DNA of 12,533 nt, from positions 1 to 12,533 of the forward strand of contig DATLNM010000010.1 of the NCBI GenBank assembly GCA_035536775.1, read 5' to 3'. A program made the translations under genes and the position numbers. The DNA comes from DATLNM01 sp035536775. GTDB lineage: Bacteria; Actinomycetota; CADDZG01; WHSQ01. The first letter of the stretch is position 1. Each line of letters starts with the position of its first letter. Below are positions 6,896 through 12,533 of the stretch, in pieces. The notes under the pieces were generated by a model that ran no database searches, was not told where the DNA came from, and saw only the letters and a list, made by a program, of their open reading frames with translations.

Positions 6896-6901
6896 TAGCC
6901 T
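6896..6901. promoter_or_regulatory. candidate bidirectional -10 box between mca and the membrane gene
   Basis: On the plus strand TAGCCT is followed by six bases and the mca GTG at 6908. The same six bases read TAGGCT on the minus strand, nine bases before the GTG at 6886. Neither start has a good ribosome site, so both transcripts may be leaderless or nearly so. Confidence 0.45.
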
Positions 6902-6907
6902 ATCGCC

Positions 6908-7768
6908 GTGGATCCCGACCGCAGATGCATCCTGGCTTTCCATGCGCACCCAGACGACGAGTCGTCCAAGGGAGCAGGGACCATGGCTCGTTACTCCGCG
7001 GAGGGAGCCAGGGTCATCCTCGTGTGTGCCACTCGAGGGGAAGAGGGCGACATCCTCAATCCCCGCATGGACCGCCCAGGGATAAAGGAGCGCATGGCCG
7101 AGGTGCGCGAGCAAGAACTCGAGGCCGCGTGTGCGTTGTTGGGTGTTCACAAGATCTATCAACTCGGCTACCGCGACTCCGGGATGCCGGGCAGTGACGC
7201 CAATGCACACCCGGACGCGTTCACCAATGCCTCACGAGATGAAGTCATCGCGCGGCTTCTCGAGATCATCAGCATCGAGCGACCCCAAGTGTTCCTGTGT
7301 TACGACGAGCACAAGGGCTACGAGCACCCCGACCACGTCAGGGTGCACCAGTGGGGAACCGAGGTATGGCATGTCGCGCGCGAGCGAGCGGGATCGGGCT
7401 CGTTCCCTGCCCCACAGAAGCTGTACTACTTCGCGACCTTCACCCGTGAGCGCTTGTCGGTGCTGCATGAGGCATCCGTCGCCGAAGGCATCGAGAGCCC
7501 TTACGCCGGATGGCTTGACCACTGGGACGAGATCGGCTTCGCCGAGCCCGAGATAACGACGCGGGTAGATGTCGCCGAATACGTTCATCTGCGGAGCCAA
7601 GCCCTTCTCGCACATGCGACGCAGATCGACCCGGACAGTTTCTGGCTCGCGATCCCTGATGACGTTCAGCGCCGCATCTATCCGTGGGAGGACTATCAGC
7701 TCGTCGAGTCGACTGTTCCCACCGAGCTCCCCGAGACCGACCTGTTCGCGGGGATCGAGATGCAATGA
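6908..7768 (+). CDS. mca: mycothiol S-conjugate amidase Mca
   Basis: Zinc amidase of the LmbE/PIG-L family that cleaves mycothiol conjugates of electrophiles and drugs to a mercapturic acid, which is exported, and GlcN-inositol, which is recycled. The protein has 286 residues, the length of Mca (about 290). The N-terminal zinc motif AHPDDE is at 13-18 (His14, Asp17 ligands; Asp16 catalytic in the family), followed by the Mca-typical SSKGA. The third-ligand region EHPDH is at 139-143. ILNPRMD (49-55), AHATQIDP and the terminal ETDLFAGIE match the Mycobacterium Mca more closely than the deacetylase MshB. The GTG start is six bases from a -10 candidate and has no ribosome site. The stop overlaps the next gene as ATGA. 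This gene is the best evidence that the host makes mycothiol. Confidence 0.94.
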   Translation: MDPDRRCILAFHAHPDDESSKGAGTMARYSAEGARVILVCATRGEEGDILNPRMDRPGIKERMAEVREQELEAACALLGVHKIYQLGYRDSGMPGSDANAHPDAFTNASRDEVIARLLEIISIERPQVFLCYDEHKGYEHPDHVRVHQWGTEVWHVARERAGSGSFPAPQKLYYFATFTRERLSVLHEASVAEGIESPYAGWLDHWDEIGFAEPEITTRVDVAEYVHLRSQALLAHATQIDPDSFWLAIPDDVQRRIYPWEDYQLVESTVPTELPETDLFAGIEMQ

Positions 7769-8811
7769 CGGGCAGCGCGTTCACGGCTACCGGGACCGAG
7801 AATCGAATGAGATGGGACCGTACCTCCCCCGGGTTCATGGAAGTCTGGTACCTCACCCTCAACCACCGCGCGTCGGGCGCAGGGATCTGGGTCCGTTACA
7901 CCATCACGTCGCCTAAGCACGGGGCCGCGTTCTGTGAGCTGTGGTCGTTCTACTTCGACCCTGCGGGCACTAGGAGCTTCGCCGGCAAGCAGCGTTTCCC
8001 GATCGAGATGCTCGGCGCGCCGAACGGACGTGACGACGGTGCACTGATTCGCATCGGCGATGCGTGGCTATCCGAGAACCACGCGGAGGGCAGCGTCGCG
8101 ACATCCGACGGAGAGATGACATGGTCGCTCGACTGGGAGCCCGCCGAACGTTGCTTCCAGCATCTCCCGCATCAGATCCGGGACCGGATCGAGGGACGAG
8201 TGTCGACGGTTTGCTCCCCGAACCTCGCCGTACCTTTCTCAGGTTCTGTGAGTGTCAAGCCTCCCCGCGGCGGGGGTAGGGCGCTACGCGTCCGGCTGGA
8301 TGGCGACGAAGGGTGCCAGAGCCATCGTTGGGGTGCGAAGCACTCGGTCTCATGGACGTGGGCGCACTGCGCTGGATTCTCAGAGGACCCAGATGGTGTG
8401 TTCGAAGGCCTCGCGGCGCGCGCGGGACTCGGTCCCGTGCTGGCTCCCACGACGACATTCCTCTATCTGCGTTTTCGCGGGCAAGACCTCGTCTTCAACG
8501 AGCTGCGGTGGGCGCTGCGCGCCAAGAGCAGATACGAGATGCCCACCTGGGCATTCACTGCATATAACGAGAGATGGAAGATCGCGGGCGCGGCCCGCTC
8601 TCGCATAGACAACATGTTTCAGATCGCTTACACAGACCCGGACGGATCGAAGCGGCACTGCGCGAACTCCGAGATCGCAGATATGGCTCTCGAGGTTTAC
8701 GAACGAAGCTCCGACGGATGGCGCCACAGCGGCAGCCTCACTTCGACAGGACTAGCGCACCTCGAGTTCGGCCGTCGCGACCCGTTCTCGGAGCTACCCG
8801 TACGGTTCTAG
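7765..8811 (+). CDS. conserved-looking hypothetical protein, possibly tocopherol-cyclase/CrtC-like beta fold
   Basis: Function not recognised. It has 348 residues, no signal peptide and no membrane helix, and is rich in Trp and Tyr in alternating strand-like patterns. Visible blocks are SPGFMEVWYLTLNH (21-34), FCELWSFYFDP (57-67), GDAWLSEN (98-105), MTWSLDWEPAE (118-128) and SHRWGAKHSVSWTWAHCAGF (186-205). The C-terminal half repeats similar elements (TFLYLRFRGQ, EMPTWAFTAYNERW). The repeated W-G-x-x and W-x-W-A-H signature recalls the double lipocalin-like fold of tocopherol cyclase, CrtC and AttH proteins, but this is a weak impression. The ATG overlaps the mca stop (ATGA), so the two are translationally coupled and probably act together. 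An internal ATG at codon 15 is possible. The last 18 bp overlap the convergent thioredoxin-domain gene. Confidence 0.75.
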   Translation: MTGSAFTATGTENRMRWDRTSPGFMEVWYLTLNHRASGAGIWVRYTITSPKHGAAFCELWSFYFDPAGTRSFAGKQRFPIEMLGAPNGRDDGALIRIGDAWLSENHAEGSVATSDGEMTWSLDWEPAERCFQHLPHQIRDRIEGRVSTVCSPNLAVPFSGSVSVKPPRGGGRALRVRLDGDEGCQSHRWGAKHSVSWTWAHCAGFSEDPDGVFEGLAARAGLGPVLAPTTTFLYLRFRGQDLVFNELRWALRAKSRYEMPTWAFTAYNERWKIAGAARSRIDNMFQIAYTDPDGSKRHCANSEIADMALEVYERSSDGWRHSGSLTSTGLAHLEFGRRDPFSELPVRF

Positions 8812-10815
8812 CTCGTCGCGGAGGGCGGCGATATCGGTGACGGGGGCGCGGCATACCGAGTTTCGGCATACGTAAGCTGTGGCGTGCCCCCCTTTCATCG
8901 TCCGCCCGGCGACGAGCGGGAGGTCCGACGCCGAAACCTCCTGCTCGTCCATGACGATCAGCACCTTGTTCGGCAGCGGCATGTTGCGGACCGCCCCGAC
9001 CAGCGCGTCGCGGTCCTCTGATCCTTGCTTACCTACGATTACGAGTTCTATCGGCGGGGCGGTGTGGAACTCGATCGCCTCGAGCATGTGTCCGAACGCT
9101 AGTGGGGATCGGGAAAGCACGCCTGCGGCAAGTCGCATCGTGTCGAGTGCGCGCTCGAGGTAGGACTTTTCGCTCGTGATCAACGAGAGCTTCTGGAGTT
9201 GCAGTGCCATCACCGAGTTCGCCGACGGCACTGCGTTGTCGAAGAGATCCTTCGGCCGCATCACCAGCGCCTCGGCATCGGTTCCGGTCGAGAAGAAGCC
9301 TCCAGCGTCGTCATCCCAGAAGAGGCGAAGCGCCTCGTTCGCGCTCCAACGTGCGTGCTCGAGCCAGGCCCCGTCGTGGGTCGCCTCGAAGAGCGACAAG
9401 CAGGCTTCCAGTAGGAACGCGTAGTCTTCGCAATATCCCAGGTGTTTGACGATGTCGCGGCCGCTGTCATCGAGACGGTAGGAGCGCATCAGGCGGCCGT
9501 CGATCACCATCGAGTCGAGAAGGAACCGCGCGCAATCCCGTGCTGCTTCGACCCACCTCCGCTCGCCGAGGATGACTCCGGCCTCGGCGAGGGCCGACGC
9601 GGTGAGACCGTTCCATCCTGCGAGGACCTTGGAGTCGGTGGCAGGACGCGGCCGGGTCGCGCGCCGCTCTAGAAGCTTGCGTGCAGCCCGCTTCACCGCG
9701 ATGGGGTCGCTCTCTCCGATGATGACGGGGATGTTGCTGCCCTCGAAGTTGCCCTCCTGTGAGAATCCCCAACGCTCGACGGATGTGTCGAAGTCTTCGC
9801 CGGTCACCTCGCGCACCTCGTCAAGCGACCACACGTAGAACTTCCCTTCGATGCCTTCGGAATCCGCGTCGAGGCTCGACCAGAATCCTCCGCCTCGATC
9901 GTGCATCTCGCGCAGCAACCATTCAGCGATAGCGGTTGCTACCTCCTTGTGCCGAGAGGTTCCGTGGATCTGCCACGAACGTGCATACGTACGGAGTAGT
10001 TGGGCGTTGTCGTACAGCATCTTCTCGAAATGAGGCACGATCCAGCGCCGGTCGACGGAGTACCGGGCGAAGCCCCCGCCGAGCTGATCGAGGATGCCCC
10101 CCGCAGCCATCGCGTCGAGTGTTTTCGCGGCGATCTCATCGGCCTCCTTGTCGCCTCTCAGATCGAGCCGTAGAAGGAAGTCGATAGTCATCGGCTGTGG
10201 GAACTTTGGTGCTGCGCCGAAGCCTCCGTACTCGCGATCGAACGTCGACGACGCGAAGCGCAGAGCTTCGTAAAGCAACTGCGACGAGACCGGCTCGGTT
10301 GATGGTGCGGGTTTCACGGCTTGATCGATGTGCGCGATGAGGCGATCTCCCTGTGACTCGAGCTCGAGACGCCGCTTGCGCCACGCTTCTCCGACCGCCG
10401 TCAGGACCTTGGAGAATGCCGGGAGAGCCCCGTGATCGCGCGGCGGGAAGTACGTCCCTCCATAGAAGGGTCTGCCGTCGGAGGTGAGGAAGATCGTCAT
10501 CGGCCACCCTCCGTGACCCGTCATCGCTTGAACGGCTTCCATGTAGATCGCATCGATGTCGGGTCGTTCTTCGCGATCGACCTTGATGCAGACGAAGAGT
10601 TCGTTCATCAGGTCCGCAGTCGCGGGATCTTCGAACGATTCGTGCTCCATCACGTGACACCAATGGCACGCCGCGTAGCCCACCGAGAGCAAGATGGGTT
10701 TGTCCTGCGAGGCTGCGCGTGCAAGCGCCTCTTCGCCCCATGGGTACCAATCGACAGGGTTGTCCTTGTGCTGCAAGAGATAGGGGCTGACCTCATCAGC
10801 GAGCCGATTGCTCAT
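8794..10815 (-). CDS. thioredoxin-domain protein of the YyaL/SPATA20 (DUF255) family
   Basis: A 673-residue two-domain protein, the normal length for Bacillus YyaL and human SPATA20 relatives. The thioredoxin-like N-terminal domain (about 1-170) opens with the family signature SNRLADEVSPYLLQHKDNPVD and has the CxxC motif Cys50-His-Trp-Cys53 within YAACHWCHVM. VDREERPDID and GGWPMTIFL follow. The rest is an alpha/alpha-barrel resembling N-acylglucosamine 2-epimerase or glycosidase folds, with blocks such as GGFARYSVDRRWIVPHFEKMLYDN and SLDADSEG. The biochemical function of the family is not established. There is no signal peptide, so it is cytoplasmic. The ATG at 10813-10815 has no strong ribosome site, and a TAGCCT -10 candidate is nine bases upstream. 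It overlaps the convergent gene by 18 bp at its 3' end. Confidence 0.95.
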   Translation of the reverse strand: MSNRLADEVSPYLLQHKDNPVDWYPWGEEALARAASQDKPILLSVGYAACHWCHVMEHESFEDPATADLMNELFVCIKVDREERPDIDAIYMEAVQAMTGHGGWPMTIFLTSDGRPFYGGTYFPPRDHGALPAFSKVLTAVGEAWRKRRLELESQGDRLIAHIDQAVKPAPSTEPVSSQLLYEALRFASSTFDREYGGFGAAPKFPQPMTIDFLLRLDLRGDKEADEIAAKTLDAMAAGGILDQLGGGFARYSVDRRWIVPHFEKMLYDNAQLLRTYARSWQIHGTSRHKEVATAIAEWLLREMHDRGGGFWSSLDADSEGIEGKFYVWSLDEVREVTGEDFDTSVERWGFSQEGNFEGSNIPVIIGESDPIAVKRAARKLLERRATRPRPATDSKVLAGWNGLTASALAEAGVILGERRWVEAARDCARFLLDSMVIDGRLMRSYRLDDSGRDIVKHLGYCEDYAFLLEACLSLFEATHDGAWLEHARWSANEALRLFWDDDAGGFFSTGTDAEALVMRPKDLFDNAVPSANSVMALQLQKLSLITSEKSYLERALDTMRLAAGVLSRSPLAFGHMLEAIEFHTAPPIELVIVGKQGSEDRDALVGAVRNMPLPNKVLIVMDEQEVSASDLPLVAGRTMKGGHATAYVCRNSVCRAPVTDIAALRDELEPYG

Positions 10816-10824
10816 ACCGTCCGA

Positions 10825-10834
10825 AGGCTACGCT
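10825..10834. promoter_or_regulatory. overlapping divergent -10 candidates
   Basis: The segment AGGCTACGCT gives TACGCT on the plus strand (10829-10834), eight bases before the ATG at 10843. On the minus strand it gives TAGCCT (10830-10825), nine bases before the ATG at 10815. Only 27 bp separate the two start codons, so both promoters must lie here or inside the genes. Confidence 0.4.
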
Positions 10835-10842
10835 GATAAGAC

Positions 10843-11154
10843 ATGTCGGTCCTCGCGTACCTCTTATCGCCTGTGTCCGGGCTGGTCGTGTTCCTCGTGG
10901 CGCGCTCCCCGAGGGCGCGCTTCCACGGCCTTCAGTCGGTCATCGTGGGGACGCTGTGGCCGCTCGCGCTTTACCTCGGGGCGTACATAAGTCCGCGCGT
11001 GACTCAGATCGTGGCAGCCGTGGTGGTCGCGACCTGGGTCGCGCTTGTGTCCGGAGCCGCGACCGGCCGCGACCCTCATGTCCCGTGGCTCGGTCGGAAC
11101 CTCGCGCGGATCGCCGGTTACGAAAGGGAGTGGAACTCTAAGAGCGCGCGGTGA
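10843..11154 (+). CDS. small Tic20/DUF4870-like membrane protein
   Basis: A 103-residue integral membrane protein with three hydrophobic stretches (about 3-20, 33-49 and 53-71). The RFHGLQS motif at 26-32, just after the first helix, resembles the F-x-R-F-H-x-x-Q-S signature of small Tic20-like/DUF4870 membrane proteins. After the last helix comes GRDPHVPWLGRNLARIAG, which also fits these families. Bacterial members have no firmly assigned role. The ATG has a -10-like TACGCT eight bases upstream and no ribosome site. The gene is divergent from the YyaL-type gene, and its last 17 bp overlap the end of the convergent zinc-finger gene. The family assignment is by motif memory only. Confidence 0.75.
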   Translation: MSVLAYLLSPVSGLVVFLVARSPRARFHGLQSVIVGTLWPLALYLGAYISPRVTQIVAAVVVATWVALVSGAATGRDPHVPWLGRNLARIAGYEREWNSKSAR

Positions 11155-11764
11155 AACACATCCGGCACGAGGTCGCCGTCGAGCCGTTCACGGCGCCACA
11201 CGAGGGGCACTTCCAGAAGCTTCCCGTGTCGCCGCCCGCCCCACCGTCGGTGAGGGTCGCGGTCGTGACGGCGCCACCTGCACCACTCGGTGCCGGTACC
11301 CACTGTGCGGTTTGCTCGTCGTATACGAGAAGCTCGGCCCCACGACGGAACCACCATCTCCCGTCCCGCTCGAACGGCTGTTCCTGAGGCTCCGAAGTTT
11401 CGACGGGCGCAGCCTGGACCGGGGCCGCTTGGATAGGCGCGGCCTGCACGGGCTCGGGGGCTGAGTAGGCGGGCTGGGCGTAGACCTGTTGCGGCGTCGC
11501 CTGCGCCTGAACCGGCTGGGCCGCTGCGGGCTCGTAGGCCGAGGGTTGGGCGGTTGCCTCCTGGGCCGCGTAGGGGCTGACGAATGAACTGTCCGACGAC
11601 CCGAGGTCGGCCAGCGAGCCGGTCGATGCCGGGGCGAAGGATGACTCGTTGAGCTGCTTCTTGACCCGGGACAGGGTGGACAGATTGAGAAGGGAAACGA
11701 GCAAGCTGATCGCGAGGAGCGCAATGACGATCAGCTGAAAAAGGTCTTGATCGATCGACATCAT
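11138..11764 (-). CDS. membrane-anchored protein with Pro/Ala/Gln-rich linker and C-terminal RanBP2-pattern zinc finger
   Basis: An unrecognised 208-residue protein built in four parts. One N-terminal membrane helix (about 9-28) is followed by a short charged helix. A low-complexity linker rich in Ala, Gln, Pro and Ser (about 42-130) includes a triple (V/I)QAAP repeat at 107-121. A compact aromatic block with DGRWWFRRG and LLVYDEQTAQWVP (134-157) looks like a small beta unit. The C-terminus has Trp184, Cys186, Cys189, Asn193, Cys200 and Cys203, which fits W-x-C-x2-C-x3-N-x6-C-x2-C, the RanBP2-type zinc-finger pattern. No soluble catalytic domain is seen, so a scaffold or sensor role is my inference. 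The ATG at 11764 overlaps the upstream gene stop as ATGA, with an AAAGG site just upstream. The open frame extends far upstream, but that part is a shadow of the membrane gene. Confidence 0.8.
   Translation of the reverse strand: MMSIDQDLFQLIVIALLAISLLVSLLNLSTLSRVKKQLNESSFAPASTGSLADLGSSDSSFVSPYAAQEATAQPSAYEPAAAQPVQAQATPQQVYAQPAYSAPEPVQAAPIQAAPVQAAPVETSEPQEQPFERDGRWWFRRGAELLVYDEQTAQWVPAPSGAGGAVTTATLTDGGAGGDTGSFWKCPSCGAVNGSTATSCRMCFTARS
11402..11446 (-). repeat. three tandem five-residue (V/I)QAAP repeats (about 15 bp per unit)
   Basis: Within the linker of the zinc-finger protein, VQAAP, IQAAP and VQAAP follow one another. The codons differ between units, so the repeat is kept at protein level rather than being a fresh DNA duplication. 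Boundaries are approximate. Confidence 0.6.
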
Positions 11765-12288
11765 TCGCCTTTCTCTGTCCTCGGCGAGGCCGCGGCTATC
11801 GACTGTCGACCTCGTTCTATCAGGTTTTCGCGGCCGCCTGCGGGTCGAGCCGACACTTCGCGCCGGTGCAACTGAGCACCGGCAACACCCAGCACGGCCA
11901 GGAGCGCCCCCACATATACGAGAGGTCCGCGCGTGGTTACGTACGTCCCCTGCGCGTCGTGGTCCTCCGGTCCACCGATGAGGGCGACCAGGAGGAACAC
12001 CGCGATGGCACCCGTGAGGACCGCGTAGCCTGAGTGTCTCAGCGGGAGCTCGAGCTCGACCCCCACGAGCTTCAGGACGATCAAGAGCGATACGGATCCG
12101 GCTATGAGCAGCGCGAGGTTGGCGATGAACCCAAAGGACCCCCATCCCGAGGCATAGGAGGGCGAGAGGACTAGCTGCTCTGCTTCGGCCGCCAGACGCG
12201 CCCAACCAGGTATGAACGAGAGCAGAAAGAGCACCAAAGATGCCGCCAGCACGGTCTGCTCGCCCTTGGAAAGTCGCTTGGAACGCAC
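11761..12288 (-). CDS. hypothetical four-helix membrane protein
   Basis: A 175-residue protein of unknown function with hydrophobic segments at about 12-31, 52-76, 87-106 and 121-140. The first loop is long (AAEAEQLVLSPSYASGW), and the C-terminal 35 residues are charged and cytoplasmic in a simple topology model. Its layout resembles the four-helix protein ending at 6410 (GW turn before the second helix, about 160-175 residues), but I see no clear sequence identity. The GTG at 12286-12288 is the first plausible start, with a TAGTAT -10 candidate nine bases upstream and no ribosome site. The stop overlaps the next gene on the same strand as ATGA, so the two form a translationally coupled operon and probably work at the same membrane. 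Confidence 0.75.
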   Translation of the reverse strand: MRSKRLSKGEQTVLAASLVLFLLSFIPGWARLAAEAEQLVLSPSYASGWGSFGFIANLALLIAGSVSLLIVLKLVGVELELPLRHSGYAVLTGAIAVFLLVALIGGPEDHDAQGTYVTTRGPLVYVGALLAVLGVAGAQLHRREVSARPAGGRENLIERGRQSIAAASPRTEKGE

Positions 12289-12297
12289 GGGGATCGA

Positions 12298-12303
12298 ATA
12301 CTA
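12298..12303 (-). promoter_or_regulatory. candidate -10 box for the membrane/zinc-finger operon
   Basis: TAGTAT on the minus strand sits nine bases before the GTG at 12288, the same spacing as the minus-strand starts at 6886 and 10815. No -35 or ribosome site is evident. Confidence 0.4.
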
Positions 12304-12458
12304 GTGCTCCGCCCCGCGGGTGGCGCTCTGGGATGGCGGTTGTTTGCGGGTCGAGGCACGGGTGCCGGGAGTGACCAGGGACCGTCGGTAGGATCGGGCG
12401 GCCCGGGCCGGCGGCATCCCAGACCCGTGGGCAGGTACTCGAGCTCGGGAGGTGACAC

Positions 12459-12533
12459 GTGGCAGTCATAAAGACCATCGACCTCGTTGGCGTCTCGTCG
12501 GAATCGTGGCGTGATGCAGCGAATCAGGCACTC
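12459..12533 (+). CDS. dodecin family protein, partial (N-terminal 25 residues)
   Basis: Dodecins are about 70-residue proteins that form hollow dodecamers binding flavin (riboflavin/FMN) and often coenzyme A, for cofactor storage and protection. The 25 visible residues, with VIKTIDLVGVSSESW followed by a helix start (RDAANQAL), match the first beta strand and helix of the family. The Val-Gly-x-Ser-x-x-Ser-Trp turn is characteristic. The GTG start has a strong GGGAGGTG ribosome site about five bases upstream, unlike most genes in this window, so this transcript has a leader. The frame is open to the window edge. It is divergent from the membrane/zinc-finger operon across a 170 bp gap. That gap, the longest in the window, holds only the -10 candidate above and a TAGGAT at 12389-12394 without a convincing -35. 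Confidence 0.85.
   Translation, partial: MAVIKTIDLVGVSSESWRDAANQAL

Noticed and set aside
6887..7210. Upstream extension of the minus-strand membrane gene into mca
   Set aside because: The extension is antisense to the mca zinc motif region, and the first membrane helix begins only after position 6886.
12289..12458. Possible riboswitch or small RNA upstream of dodecin
   Set aside because: No conserved riboswitch core was recognised; only GC-rich sequence with short self-complementary stretches.
11765..12478. Upstream extension of the zinc-finger protein frame
   Set aside because: It overlaps the whole membrane gene in another frame and has shadow composition; the ATG at 11764 has an ATGA overlap and a ribosome site.

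Overview
The window is high-GC DNA (about 60-65% by eye) from what looks like an uncultured or little-studied member of the Actinomycetota. The strongest marker is a full-length mycothiol S-conjugate amidase (mca), since mycothiol is an actinobacterial thiol. A class II DAHP synthase and several genes that seem to start directly downstream of a TAnnnT -10 box (leaderless transcripts) fit the same assignment. No tRNA, rRNA, CRISPR array, insertion sequence or other sign of recent transfer was seen. Coding density is very high, and the longest non-coding gap is about 170 bp.

Layout. 1-1616 (minus): lemA-htpX, a membrane-proteostasis pair; htpX runs off the left edge. 1675-1911 (plus): a small SelW/Rdx-family gene with an in-frame TGA at 1705-1707 in a Cys-x-x-Sec motif. 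A hairpin 21 nt further on has the loop GGUCU, as expected for a bacterial SECIS element. An ordinary gene caller would stop at this TGA and miss the gene. 1908-3251 (minus): class II DAHP synthase (shikimate pathway). 3291-4538 (plus): threonine ammonia-lyase with a C-terminal ACT domain. 4572-6409 (plus): nadC then nadA, overlapping, for NAD synthesis through quinolinate. 6410-6886 (minus): a four-helix membrane protein. 6908-8811 (plus): mca, translationally coupled (ATGA) to an unrecognised 348-residue protein. 8794-10815 (minus): a YyaL/SPATA20-type thioredoxin-domain protein. 10843-11154 (plus): a small Tic20/DUF4870-like membrane protein. 11138-12288 (minus): a two-gene operon of a four-helix membrane protein and a membrane-anchored protein ending in a RanBP2-pattern zinc finger. 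12459-12533 (plus): the start of a dodecin gene.

How it fits together. Most of the window is core metabolism (aromatic amino acids, 2-oxobutyrate/isoleucine, NAD) and thiol/redox biology: mycothiol detoxification, a CxxC thioredoxin-fold protein and a CxxU selenoprotein. Adjacent genes alternate strand often. At all four convergent junctions the stop codons overlap or abut, leaving no room for conventional intergenic terminators. At two divergent junctions (mca and the 10.8 kb pair) the -10 elements of the two directions appear to overlap.

The most interesting item is the SelW-like selenoprotein with its candidate SECIS. It predicts that this organism carries selA, selB, selC and selD elsewhere in its genome.
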